Shown here: piece after piece, positions 13,169 to 23,069 of the stretch
How positions within the stretch are numbered: position 1 is the first letter of the stretch
Layout: every line of letters starts with the position of its first letter
Source: Vesta saturnalis
Taxonomy: Eukaryota; Arthropoda; Insecta; Coleoptera; Lampyridae
Assembly (NCBI GenBank): GCA_036346205.1
Contig: JARFJB010000401.1
Coordinates: 62,001-126,000, forward strand
Direction: 5' to 3'
DNA length: 64,000 nucleotides
Made by a program: the position numbers and the translations under genes
Notes under the pieces: generated by a model
Database searches by the model: none
The model's input: only the letters and a program-made list of their open reading frames with translations
Told to the model about the DNA's origin: nothing

Positions 13169-13468
13169 CTTGATTTTTTTCGTCTGTATTACTTTAGAAG
13201 CAGTTGTACGAATGATTTCTACTGTTTTCCTTTCGCTAAATATAGGTGTTTCCCCCACAAAAAACAACGTTTTTCATGCATTTTTAGAGGACATTTTTCA
13301 CGGTTTTATTTGTGGACTAAATTCATATAAGACTTATTATAATTTTAATAAATCTTTTTCGGAATAATTTCAATAAATGCAAATAAAACTTAGTATAATT
13401 ACAATAAAATCTTTTTTAGGGCTTAAAGAATAATTTCAATAAATGTAAATAAAACTATTTCATTGTAG
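13169..13468. promoter_or_regulatory. Divergent intergenic region of Polinton A left block
   Basis: Lies between the first exons of the leftward acidic gene and the rightward LSP-repeat gene. No convincing TATA box; a further 5' exon of the rightward gene may lie here because its exon at 13469 begins at a splice acceptor (TTTCATTGTAG). Confidence 0.35.
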
Positions 13469-14945
13469 GATCTGTAAACGAAAGCAGTACTGCAGCAGCA
13501 GCAGTAGCCGACAAGGTTGTACCAGTCGTAAACAGAGGTAAGAAAGCACTCTCAAGTATTACTGTATAAAATAACTATATGTCACTTCACTTCATAGGTA
13601 TGCCACGTACATATGTGGCTTATGATCGTCCTCTAGTGCCAAATGGGCGAATAAATATTATAAGCCACATAGCATTAGTACCACAACCTAACTATCCCAT
13701 CCTGCGGGGGCTGCTGGATGCAAGGTCTCGTATGAATCACGGACAGGAAGTGATGGAGCTTCTTCAGGAGAATGTAAATGAGGAGGACGACCTGGCAGAG
13801 AGCGAGCAGTACTTCGACATGGATGACTGTGATAGAGCTTTGCAGCTGTTGGTTACACCACCTCCAGAGGACGACTTGGATGTGGTGGTATCCCGCAACT
13901 ACGATCAGGTCTCCGTGGACGAAATACTGCTCACCCTACAACCTGTCAGGTTGCAGTACTTCGACATGGATGACTGTGATAGAGCTTTGCAGCTGTTGGT
14001 TACACCACCTCCAGAGGACGACTTGGATGTGGTGGTATCCCCAACTATGATCAGGTCTCCGTGGACGAAATACTGCTCACCCACAACCTGTCAGTGAGCC
14101 AAACGAGACTACGAGGCACCCGTGAGCGAAGAGCAGGTTGTATTGCATCATATCTTAAGTCCCGGATGCATTGAGGAATTTTCGGATGAATGGATTCTAT
14201 GATGGATTTCCATTCATCCGCAAATTCCACAATGCACTCAGAACGAGGGTGGATAACACTCAAACTGTTCTGACCCCCAAATGTGTTGTAGATGATGAAT
14301 CGTCCACATCTGCTACACGTTCGGAGGACAGAGTGGGAGGAGATAATGTATTTGAAGGTTTGCTGAGCCCTACCTCTGCAGAATTCCTAGAGGAGTGGTC
14401 GTAGTAGTTCTACGGTAGGAGTAAGCTCAGGAACACACTTACCGTTCTCAGCCCTGCTTGTATCGAGGAATTTGAGCTGAATTGGAGTCCGCTAAACTGT
14501 TCGGTGAGTAGAGCCGATGGACGAATCACCGGAAAGCATCCTTAGTCCGGCGTGTGCTAGATTTTGTAGAATGAGTGCTCGTTTACTGACATCTCATTCT
14601 CTTCAAATCCTGCAACACCGATGCAAAATATACCGGTACCATCACCGGTGAGGAGATAATGGAAAACGCAGTATCTTCACCCCAGAGTGTATTGAGCCCT
14701 ACATGTGTTGCGGAGTTTTTGAAAACAATTGGTCCCCAGCATAGTAGGGCATAAAACAATGCTGGGTGGAATATCTGTAATCAGCAGCACTCTATCCTGA
14801 CTATCCGTCCTCCCCAAGTCATACGCTACTTTATCCCTCAACCTGAGATATCCATCGTATACTATCCCATTCCTGTCGATACGTTACGTTGCGTCCTCGT
14901 TCGCATCGCTGGATATGATTCTTTTGAAACAGTAGTAAACAAGTA
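13469..14945 (+). pseudogene. Unknown gene with five LSPxC...EF repeats
   Basis: Exon 13469-13537 (acceptor CATTGTAG, Ala-rich, AAAAVADKVVPVV), a 60-bp GT-AG intron 13538-13597, then a long exon beginning MPRTYVAYDRPLVPNG. It contains an internal tandem duplication (unit QYFDMDDCDRALQLLV..., 13808-13950 and 13954-14090); the second unit has lost one base, which shifts the frame. Downstream are five copies of a motif LSPxC(I/V)xEFxxxW at about 14155, 14362, 14446, 14541 and 14690, spread over all three frames, so several indels have occurred. The tail (14790-14940) reads IRPPQVIRYFIPQPEISIVY. Not recognised. It could be a separate gene or N-terminal exons of the polymerase transcript, since it lies in line just upstream. 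Confidence 0.5.
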
Positions 14946-15061
14946 ACAACATAATAGGATTGTATAATAATTATAATTGGTTACAAAGGAATCATAACAA
15001 AACACGTAACGCAGTTATACAAACTTTATGTAAACTTTTTGTTACAGCTCGTAATAAGATG

Positions 15062-18000
15062 TTTCAATGCGATTGCATGAAGAAATTTTCGCGAAAAGGA
15101 TTCCTCCTTCGCCATAAAAAACTTCATGTTGGATAACGATGACCGTATCCACCCCACCTTCAGGAATTCGAAGTTACCCAAAACCATTCCACAACTAGGG
15201 ATGTATCGCGAGCAACAACTTCTGATGGGAGGGCCTCAGAACATAGAGTTGTTACTGACTACGTTTTGCAACCTGGTTCATCGAGGGTGAACTACCACTC
15301 GAATAATGTGGTACCCAGAAGTGAGGTTGATTCCGCTGCGACACCAGGACCATCAGGGGTGATCACCTTAAGGAAGCGTAAATCTGACCAATACGTAGAT
15401 GTGGTACAAAAGAAAAGTAGCAGAAGTGTTGAGATTGTACACTGTACTGATTGTTCAGTAGACATACCTCGGTACGCTTTTCAAGGACACCTCAGAAGCA
15501 AATATATGTCTGCTGGTGGAAAATGGGGTTGAAGTAATTCGGAATGCGTTTAAACAACGTATTGTTTCATACAGGGTATCACCGGCAAACACCCACACCG
15601 ATGTGCGAACGTTTATGACTGACGTGAAAGTAAATGTATTAAAACTGGTACAGATTCAGTTGCAGAAACACTTCTCCTTGAAATGTAACGTTGAGTTGTT
15701 TGGTTTATACTTTTTAAACACCAGAGAAAGCACGGAACTGAAATCCTTCCAAACGAAGTATGACATTTTAAGTGTGGGGATGGTGTTGACTGATTATTTT
15801 CAAAAAATATGTGACATATTGGATGCCAAGCAATCCGAATTTCAACATAAAGGCTCTGGTAAGTGTGCTGTATGATTACTATTGTAAGTATTACTATGTA
15901 TTTTGTAGGGTGGTCGCTGGTACAATTCGTATATTTGGAGGTGAATATGCTAAAATTTGCACCCACCACGGGTTCATCATATATGAATGTCCCCGTCGAA
16001 ATAGCACGTAAACATGCAATAGTCAATGTGAAAAATACTGATAATTGTTGCTTTGCATGGGCTATTGTATCAGCACTGGTGACACCAACGGGGTTACCAC
16101 AACGAACAACTTCATACCCTGATTTCAGAACGTTATTCAACCGGGATGGTGTAGAGTTTCCGGTTAAGCTGACAAATATTTCGACGTTCGAGTCCAACAA
16201 TAATATATCCATTAATGTTTATGGGCTGGACGATACGTATCGTGATGGTCAGCGTGTCACGGAGGTGGTGGGACTCTGTACTACACCAAAGCTAAACAGG
16301 CTGTGCATGTTAATTTATTATTATTAGTCAGTAACCAAACAGATAATCAGCATTATGTATGGATAAAGCATTTTCTCGTTTACTTAGCAACCAAATAACC
16401 CGGCGTAATGGTGAGATATATTTTGTGATACTTGCCTTTATTATTTCAGGACGCAAGAGCAATTAACCCGCCACGTGGAGCATGACTGTAACTTTGTATA
16501 CACAAAATTACCTGACTTGAAACAAATAAAAGATAGAACGGGAATTCTATGCGGAAAATATACTCGCATTTCGGAACTACCAGAAACAGATGGAACTACC
16601 GTTCGTAATTTATGCGGATTTTGAAGCCCTGTTAGTACCGGTTGATACGGCTGAACCAGATCCTAACAACCATTCACGATAAAGACGTGTAAGCATCAAC
16701 CATATTCATTTAGTTATTATATCAAGTGTAGTCTAAACGATGCGTGGTCTAAATTAGAACTATATAGGGAGTTAATGCAGCTGAAATATTTATACGCCAA
16801 CTCGAAAGTGATGTAAAACGGATATATAATGATCATTTCAAAGTATTGTTCCAATGTTACCACTAACGGACGAACAAAGGGGTTGTATGAATATAGTTTA
16901 TATTGTTATATATGCAGCAAGCGGTTCACGGGTGATCCTGCAAATCCAAAAGTACGAGATCATTGTCACGTCACTGGTAAGTATCGTGGCGCGGCACATT
17001 CACTTTGTAATTTAACTATCAGCTACCTTCTTTTATCCCCGTTTTTCTACATAACTTGAGTGGATATGATGTACACCTGTTCATCAAACAGTTAGCGAGT
17101 GAAACGGAAGAAATTACCGTACTCCCTGTTAATAGTGAAAAATATAACGTTTGGTAAGCATATATGTTGATGAATATATAAATAGTCGGGTCTTCGGAAA
17201 AGAAGTACATTAACTTACGATTCGTTGATAGTTGTAGATTCATGGCTGCATCCTTAGATACTCTATCTCAGAATTTAGCAGACGTGCAATGCATCAAGTA
17301 AGGAAGTATTTTAATAATGATAATGATTTTAACTTAATGCGAAAGAAAGGTAATTTTCCCTATGCGTACGTAGATAGTTTTAGTAAATTGAATGATGTCA
17401 CGATACCATCTTATGATAAATTCTACGATAAAATGCGTGATGAAAATATTTCCGATGACGAATACTGTCGCGTCCTACTGGTATTTAAGTGTAATACATT
17501 AGGTGATTATGCTGATATTTATTTAAAATCAGATGTGTTGTTATTGGCTGACGTGTTTGAAAACTTTAGGAGATTATGTATGGGTGTGTATGGGTTAGAA
17601 CCTGCACAGTATGTCACTTTACCTGGATTGGCGTGGGATGCCATGTTGAAATGTACGAAAGTAGAGCTAGAATTACTGATGGATATGGATATGTATCATT
17701 TTATTAAGAAAGGTATTCGTGGTGGAGTGAGTACATGTATTAAGCGGAGCAGCATTACTAACAACGAGTTTGTTCCAAATTATGACCCTAATCAACCCAA
17801 AGTATTTTTACAGTATTTGGACGCCACGAACTTGTACGGGAGAAGTATGCGGCAATACCTACCACACGACGGGTTTATATGGTTAACTCAAGATGAAATA
17901 CAGAACTTTGATGTAATGAAGATTAATGATGAGGATGATGTTGGTTATACTTGAGGTTGATATAAAATATCCACACCACCTGCATGACGAACATAATGAC

Positions 18001-18925
18001 TTATCCTTTTGCCCTGAAATGATCTGCGCACCACATTCTCAGGAGGAGAAGTTAATTCCTAATTTTTGTGATAAGACAAACTACGTTATACATTACCGAT
18101 ATTTGAAACAATGTATAGAACACGGTTTACTTGTAACTCATATTCATAGGGTTTTACGCTTTCGCCAAAGTCCTTGGTTAATACCATACGTAGACCTTAA
18201 TACTTCTCTTCGAAATCAAGCAAAGAATAAGTTTGAAAAGGATTTCTTTAAATACATGAACAATCGCGTCTTTGGGAAAACAATGGAAAATGTGGACAAA
18301 AGAAGAGTTATCAAACTATTAACGCATTGGGAAAATAATGGTCATCGGTTAGGGCTAGCACGGTACGTTGCAAAACCTCAATTTAAAAATTTAATTCAAT
18401 TTACTGACAAGTTATTTGCGGTGGAATTGTCCAAACAGGTAGTTACGTATGACAAACCCGTATATGTCGGATTTAGTATTTTAGATCTTTCCAAAATTAC
18501 AATGTATCGCTTTTTCTATGACGTCTTACGCATGCATTATGGTACTAAGGTATCATTGTTGTATACGGATACCGACTCGCTAATTGTTGAGATAACGACT
18601 CCTGATGTGTACGCACATATTTGGAATAATTTAGATGAATATGACACATCCAACTATCAAAACGAGTTGCATGGTACTCCTGCTAACACTTCCGTCGTCG
18701 GACGAATGAAAGATGAGTATGCAGAGAAAGCGATCCAATCTTTTTATGGTGCAGGATCCAAATCATACTGTTTGAAGCTTGCTGACAATGAAGTGGTTAA
18801 GAAAGCTAAAGGTGTTAAGGTTATCATTCAAAAAGTGTTGACGGAGATAGATTATAAAGCTGTTGCAGAGGCGTCCGATAAAACAGTAATGTGTAAAATG
18901 TTCGTGTTTAGATCAACTCTACATG

Positions 18926-18974
<49 letters not shown>

Positions 18975-19193
18975 ATGTTAAACAAAATTGCCTTTAGGTC
19001 CCAGGATGACAAGCGGTATCAAGTACGTAATACATGTACAACGTTAGCGTGGGGGCATTGTAGAATTCCGGAATTGGAGAATGTGGATCCATTGAGTCAG
19101 CTACTAGAGGTTGCTAAGCAAATGCAGTTGTATGAGTTACAGGTGAAAAAAATAGTTTGGATACTGACACTTGCTAGGTTTAGATATATATAG
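15062..19193 (+). pseudogene. polB: Polinton protein-primed-type DNA polymerase B (copy A)
   Basis: In order: a C2H2 finger FQCDCMKKFSRKGFLLRHKK (15062-15130); a Cys-rich segment CTDCSVDIPRYAFQGHLRS; a domain ending KYDILSVGMVLTDYF; a 50-bp intron (15859-15908); FAPTTGSSYMNVPVEIARKH; a second Cys/His finger (about 16430-16490); exonuclease boxes FVIYADFEALLVPV (16610) and FLHNLSGYDVHLFIK (17045); a CxxC...DHCHVTGKYRGAAH box (16910-17000); YLKSDVLLLADVFE (17520); polymerase motif A DATNLYG (17821), motif B NNRVFGKTMEN (18259) and motif C YTDTDSLIV (18562). It would replicate the element using a terminal protein. At least six frameshifts (for example 16360, 16410, 16660, 17040, 17160, 17940). 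Several need only a single T restored, so sequencing error is possible. A (TA)n array interrupts the 3' end. Confidence 0.9.
18928..18969. repeat. (TA)n array inside polymerase 3' end (copy A)
   Basis: About 42 bp of TA replaces or expands the codons between HEN and TEMLNK, where related polymerases read N-I-Y-T. The frame stays open through it as Ile-Tyr repeats but leaves the correct frame afterwards. Copy B has a similar array at the same gene position. Confidence 0.9.
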
Positions 19194-19293
19194 TTTCTCC
19201 ATACTGAAACTACTATTAATACTATGAGTACTTCATGAAGTACCTTTTTTTGTAGATTTTGTTAATAGTATGTACTAATTATTTATTGAGAGA

Positions 19294-19734
19294 TTATATA
19301 TGATACGTATCATACAGATAATACACATTAGACAAAGCGCAGTAACAGGATGATTGACTATGATAGTAACAAACTGGTTCCAAAGCAGGAAGAGCGGGAT
19401 GTTCATCAATTTCTATAACGGACTGAGACACAAATTTGCGGATGTAATCTGCTTTCTCTCTACCCTTGACGTAGATTGAATCTGTTGGTTGAATTAATCG
19501 TTCGATAATTCTTCGAAAGTGATGTGGTGGAGTATATCCTTCTTCCCATTTTATACAGTGTTGGTTATGCATTAACCAAGTAGCTGAACGGCGACTCTCT
19601 GCATCCAATGTGTGCCACGGGTACGGTGATTTAAAGACGTAGTGAGCTACTTTTTTTCCATTATAAAGTGCGAGTTCTTTCGGTATAAAAATTTTTGAAA
19701 TTTTAAACCCTTGTACATCCACCATAATCAGCAT
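19294..19734 (-). CDS. Conserved Polinton 'DVQGF' protein
   Basis: 146 codons, intact, last gene of the leftward cluster; its ATG lies 5 bp past the hexon stop. Features: VDVQGFKISKIFIPKELAL at residues 5-23, SATWLMHNQHCIKW, GYTPPHHFRRII, SIYVKGREKADYIRKFV and a C-terminal CYYHSQSSCYCALSNVYYLY. I recognise this as a family commonly found in insect Polinton-type elements, with invariant Asp near the start, YVKGxEK in the middle and a Cys/His-rich end. The layout loosely recalls DEDD/RNase-H-like nucleases, but that is inference. Copy B holds a broken homologue at 31941-32331. Confidence 0.65.
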   Translation of the reverse strand: MLIMVDVQGFKISKIFIPKELALYNGKKVAHYVFKSPYPWHTLDAESRRSATWLMHNQHCIKWEEGYTPPHHFRRIIERLIQPTDSIYVKGREKADYIRKFVSQSVIEIDEHPALPALEPVCYYHSQSSCYCALSNVYYLYDTYHI

Positions 19735-19738
19735 TGCA

Positions 19739-20935
19739 TTACAATTGTCGTACTGCTTTGGTTAACGCGTTGTATGTAACTAAACGATCGTGGAGTATAA
19801 CACAGTATGCTGTCGTATTGGCAGCTATGTTTGCCGCTGTTTCAAACTCTACACGAAGAACTACTGCTTTCGAGTGCAATACTTCTTTTTGATTTGAGCA
19901 GTCGACCACCATCAGTGGTGCAGCCGTCGTAAATTGAATAGGTGTGAGTAATGGTTGTCCATCTCTTTGATAATATGACATTTGGAATTTAGCAAACATT
20001 TCATACAGCGTGGCAAAGCAATTGTTATCATAATTAACATTTAAATTATCATACGGGTAACGGTCGGTGTTGAGGAATACCCGAATATTCTTTAGTGCAC
20101 ATTTATCGAATTTATTCGCATCGTGCATAACATTATTTTCTCGTCCAGTTTGAAACCCTATAATAATGTATCTCGGTGTTTCAATACTAGTCGATGTTTT
20201 GATTGCCCATGTATGCTTATCTGTTGTTGGTATAGCGGGATATATGTGGGTTTCCCAACTTCTAAATGCTAGTGGAGTATTCACATTTTTATCAATGTAT
20301 TTCGTTAACGCTAATTCCTCCGCTAATGCTGGAACGATGTGTGGAACTTTCCAATAAATCTTATCTATGTTAACTTTTAATGCTTCGTCCACAGTTGAAA
20401 TTACTGCATCGGTATCAATATTACTACGAATTAATACAAGTTCTTGTCTAATGTTCAAAATCACTTTATTATAATCTTCAGCAAAGAAGCAGCATTCGCA
20501 AAGGTATACAGACATTAAAATACCCTTGCTCATTTGTTAGTGTGCTGTTTGATGTAGGAAACCAACCGGCATTTTGATGGCGGGCAAGATCATTGGGTGT
20601 CAATGATACTAATCCTTTCATTGTCGACGTTAACCCCACCTTAGTTACGGAATCTACCACTATTCCATTCATTTCATATCTAATTTCACTGAATAAAATG
20701 CGATACCATTATTAACGAACCTTGCGGTATTGGAGACAGTGCCATCCTGTCGCAATAATCTTCCCTCTACATAAACATAACTTTCTGATGGTAGAGTGCA
20801 CATGTCTTCCTGAATGGGTATCCTGATTTCATCATTGTTTCCAAATCTCGTAGTATATGGTTGATGGGTGTGCAGTTCGGAATTGACTATAGCATTATCA
20901 ACAACAACTTTTTCATTAACGTTTAATACACTCAT
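19739..20935 (-). pseudogene. Hexon-like major capsid protein (copy A)
   Basis: About 398 codons in three frames: 20935-20669, 20672-20478, 20533-19739. The start ATG overlaps the stop of the small Cys-rich gene (ATGA). Landmarks: LPSESYVYVEGRLLRQDGTV, a VVDSVTKVGLTSTMKG segment, GILMSVYLCECCFFAEDYNK, NIRQELVLIRSNIDTDA, FRSWETHIYPAIPTTDKHTW, IETPRYIIIGFQTGREN, FLNTDRYPYDNLNVNYDNN, VVDCSNQKEV and the C-terminal VTYNALTKAVRQL. This family (annotated F54H12.2-like in invertebrate genomes) is taken as the double-jelly-roll capsid protein of Polinton/adintoviruses. Two frameshifts break it. Copy B counterpart at 32339-33503. Confidence 0.7.
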
Positions 20936-21093
20936 TGTAGTACTGTAAACCCGAGACTCTCCAAGAATGCTTTGTTCTGCGCTGTCAACGCTTTGGTCGC
21001 TGAACGCTTACTGACTGTACCCTTTCCACACTTCACTCTTTTATAGTTTGTTTTGCACTGGTTACATGCACATGTATTATACCGCGTCACCAT
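20932..21093 (-). CDS. Small basic Cys-rich protein, overlapping both neighbours
   Basis: 53 codons, ATG at 21093, TGA at 20934-20932. Sequence begins MVTRYNTCACNQCKTNYKR and contains KCGKGTVSKRSATKALTAQ. The Cys pattern CxCxxC...C plus many Lys/Arg suggest a zinc- or DNA-binding minor virion or core protein, by inference only. Its ATG lies in the string ATGGTGA that also holds the penton-like gene's stop, and its TGA overlaps the hexon ATG. Copy B keeps a homologous start MVTRYNTSAC with the same overlaps. Confidence 0.6.
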   Translation of the reverse strand: MVTRYNTCACNQCKTNYKRVKCGKGTVSKRSATKALTAQNKAFLESLGFTVLQ

Positions 21094-21762
21094 ATTTTCT
21101 TTAAATGTAGTCCTATCGTTATGACTTCTCCGTTAAAATTGACGAGATCTCCGTCTTGGTCTACTATTTTAAGTGTTATTGTTGAAATGGTAGATGTATT
21201 TATAGGTAAGTAGATAACATGTTGAGGTGATTCGATTATTTTATATCCCGCTGGTACACTGGGAAAGAATTGATGAATTATGTGTGATGACTCACCATTT
21301 TAAAACTACCACTTGTTATGTTGCACTCGATAATTAATGAGTTAATTTTGATGATGTTAATAGGGTTCTCAGAGGTGTACACTTTTTAGCTTGGTAAACA
21401 GTAGTTTTATTAAAGCCTAGCTATCGAATGGACCACATTGAAACTAATGTTATGGGTTGCTTTCATGGTTGCTTTCATAGTATTATTATTTGCTCGTAAA
21501 TCAATATACCCTTATCGTCTTTCACTGAGTCATTAATATATTTATTCACATCTGCGATTTCGTATGTTCCTGGCGGTATTGTAATTTTCTCTCTTCCAAA
21601 TATGAGCATGTTGTTCTTTGAAGTAACTTTTTGTATAGTATTGAACGATTCAAAACTAGTTAACCCCATTACATATTCCGACTCATTATCAAGAAAAATC
21701 GGTGGATTAAATGTGGCTTGCAGGATACAGCTTTTACCGGTGAAGGTAAATGTGTACGACAT
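21087..21762 (-). pseudogene. Penton-like minor capsid protein (copy A)
   Basis: Starts MSYTFTFTGKSCILQATFN (ATG at 21762), followed by PPIFLDNESEYVMGLTSFES and IPPGTYEIADVNKYI. It continues in other frames with PINIIKINSLIIECNITSG, HIIHQFFPSVPAGYKIIESP, a DQDGDLVNFNGEVITIGLH end and stop at 21089-21087. The ~225-residue size and position next to the hexon-like gene fit the single-jelly-roll penton of Polinton/adintoviruses, but that role is inferred from context. Frameshifts near 21475 and 21300. Copy B has the same gene at 33655-34337. Confidence 0.55.
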
Positions 21763-21788
21763 CACGATCACGTAACAACTACTGACAA

Positions 21789-22157
21789 TCAGAACGAGCA
21801 GTTATATAAAAATCGTAAGACTAGATGACCACAGTCGTATGTATTGAACTCTTGAACCTTAGTAAAGTTATAATCAATTGTGTTTCTGCTACCATCACTT
21901 TTAAAATAGTGGACTAATTCGAAGGGTGGTTTAACATGTCCTATACTATCAAAATATGTTATATGTCTATTACGCTTAATATATGCTGTCCAGTGTGTTC
22001 CCTGATTAGCTTGATTATCCAGATTCCCGATACCACATTCATTCCTATGGATTCGTGTAGGTAGCTTATCTCGCATATATATCCCTCTAAAGTAGGGAAT
22101 CTTTAATTGCTCAACAAATTTTGATAGCTCAACATTACTTAAGGCGTGGCGTGGTAG
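21789..22157 (-). CDS. Adenain-like virion maturation cysteine protease
   Basis: Residue numbers count from the only in-frame ATG (22076). His28 is in GTHWTAYIKR, Asp43 in YFDSIGHVKPP, Gln75 in VQEFNTYDCGH and Cys82 in that same DCGH: the His-Asp/Glu-Gln-Cys set of adenovirus-type (ULP1-fold) proteases that trim capsid proteins. Open frame and homology continue upstream of that ATG (LPRHALSNVELSKFVEQLK, IPYFRGIY) to at least 22157, overlapping the PLA2 gene's end in another frame, yet no ATG is present there before a TAA at 22211. Translation may start at a non-ATG codon, through a spliced leader, or the start is lost. The catalytic part is intact. Copy B keeps only scraps. Confidence 0.8.
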   Translation of the reverse strand, partial: LPRHALSNVELSKFVEQLKIPYFRGIYMRDKLPTRIHRNECGIGNLDNQANQGTHWTAYIKRNRHITYFDSIGHVKPPFELVHYFKSDGSRNTIDYNFTKVQEFNTYDCGHLVLRFLYNCSF

Positions 22158-22159
22158 CT

Positions 22160-22981
22160 TCAGTGGGAGTTTTTTGAATACGGTTGTAAATATATGCCCA
22201 AACCTCGTTTATATGGTTTTAGATGTAAACCTTTTCCAACGGTTGCTGCTTCCATTGCTTGATTGTGTCGTTTGGTTTCTTCTAACGTTTTTGTCGCAGA
22301 TTTTGCGTCGGTAACCGCTTTTGCAACTGCAGCTGCACCGCCACCTAACGAACCTAAGGCTCCTAATGCTGCAAATAGGGGAATAAGAGGTATGAACCCC
22401 CCTCGTTTTGGTATAGGTAATATTCTGCTCTTGGGTGACATGATTTTTTTGTGTTTTAGAACGCTTAAGGCTTGCTGTATTGTAGTTCTTAAAGATGATC
22501 GAAGTTCACCACCAACACGACGTCGCGCTAGAAGTACCGCTTTGTTAAATGAAATTGGTTTGGGAGTACGCTTTGTTCTTCGTGATTTGATTCCCATTCT
22601 ATTGCCTGTCCGTGATCTTCCACCCAACCCCATTTTCCGTTTTCCTTTCATTATTCCAGCTATAGTTAATGCAGCTGCCCTTTCTCCAAATGTAGCGTTT
22701 GAGGAACGAAATCTATTCCAAGCTTTTTGTTGCAAAGTTTTATCGGCAATGTGTCGTTGACTTAAATCGTTTGACTGGGAGTATGCAATATCGTGCTCTT
22801 TACAGGCTTCGTCCAATTCATTAATACCTTTGTCGCCGCGAGCTAGTCGTTTTTGTAAACGGGTACCCGGTCCGCAGTATCTATACCCAGGTATATGCAA
22901 CTCCACGGGTAATTTATTTATTAAGGTATTAATTAATCCTGAACCCCTTTTCTTCTTATTACACCGAGAAGTATACTTCAT
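22160..22981 (-). CDS. PLA2-domain minor capsid protein
   Basis: 273 residues, intact, first gene of the leftward cluster. Residues 30-70 carry IPGYRYCGPGT, then GINELDEACKEHDIAYS: the Ca-loop YxGxG-like and HDxxY catalytic motifs (His63, Asp64) of the phospholipase A2 domain known from parvovirus VP1 unique regions, where it helps virions leave endosomes. A basic middle (KGKRKMGLGGRSRTG, RRTKRTPK) follows. A hydrophobic Gly/Ala-rich helix GGFIPLIPLFAALGALGSLG at 194-213 and a C-terminal KGLHLKPYKRGLGIYL come next. The hydrophobic helix recalls membrane-active minor capsid proteins such as adenovirus pVI; this is inference. Copy B has a broken homologue (34481-35226). Confidence 0.8.
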   Translation of the reverse strand: MKYTSRCNKKKRGSGLINTLINKLPVELHIPGYRYCGPGTRLQKRLARGDKGINELDEACKEHDIAYSQSNDLSQRHIADKTLQQKAWNRFRSSNATFGERAAALTIAGIMKGKRKMGLGGRSRTGNRMGIKSRRTKRTPKPISFNKAVLLARRRVGGELRSSLRTTIQQALSVLKHKKIMSPKSRILPIPKRGGFIPLIPLFAALGALGSLGGGAAAVAKAVTDAKSATKTLEETKRHNQAMEAATVGKGLHLKPYKRGLGIYLQPYSKNSH

Positions 22982-23069
22982 ACCAGACTGGCTGTCACTC
23001 CACTACTAAACTACTTTCATTGTATGACACGTATATATATTAGTAACATACAATTTGTGGTTTAGTACT
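22982..23069. promoter_or_regulatory. Divergent promoter between capsid and ATPase clusters
   Basis: Only 88 bp separate the PLA2 ATG (leftward) from the ATPase ATG (rightward). It contains a TATATATATTA tract at 23031-23041. Both structural operon-like clusters must be driven from or through here. In copy B the right half of this interval is replaced by (TA)n and a MITE. Confidence 0.5.

Noticed and set aside
16406..16449. Apparent second intron in polymerase A (GTGAGA...TTTCAG)
   Set aside because: The same bases translate as conserved zinc-finger sequence of Polinton polymerases if one T is missing, and copy B lines up through it; a frameshift explains it better than an intron.
19294..19734. 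Calling the DVQGF protein a nuclease outright
   Set aside because: The Asp/Glu/His spacing is only suggestive; no metal-binding set can be shown without a structure.
22263..22760. 165-codon plus-strand frame
   Set aside because: Lies antisense to the intact PLA2-domain gene and has no motif of its own.
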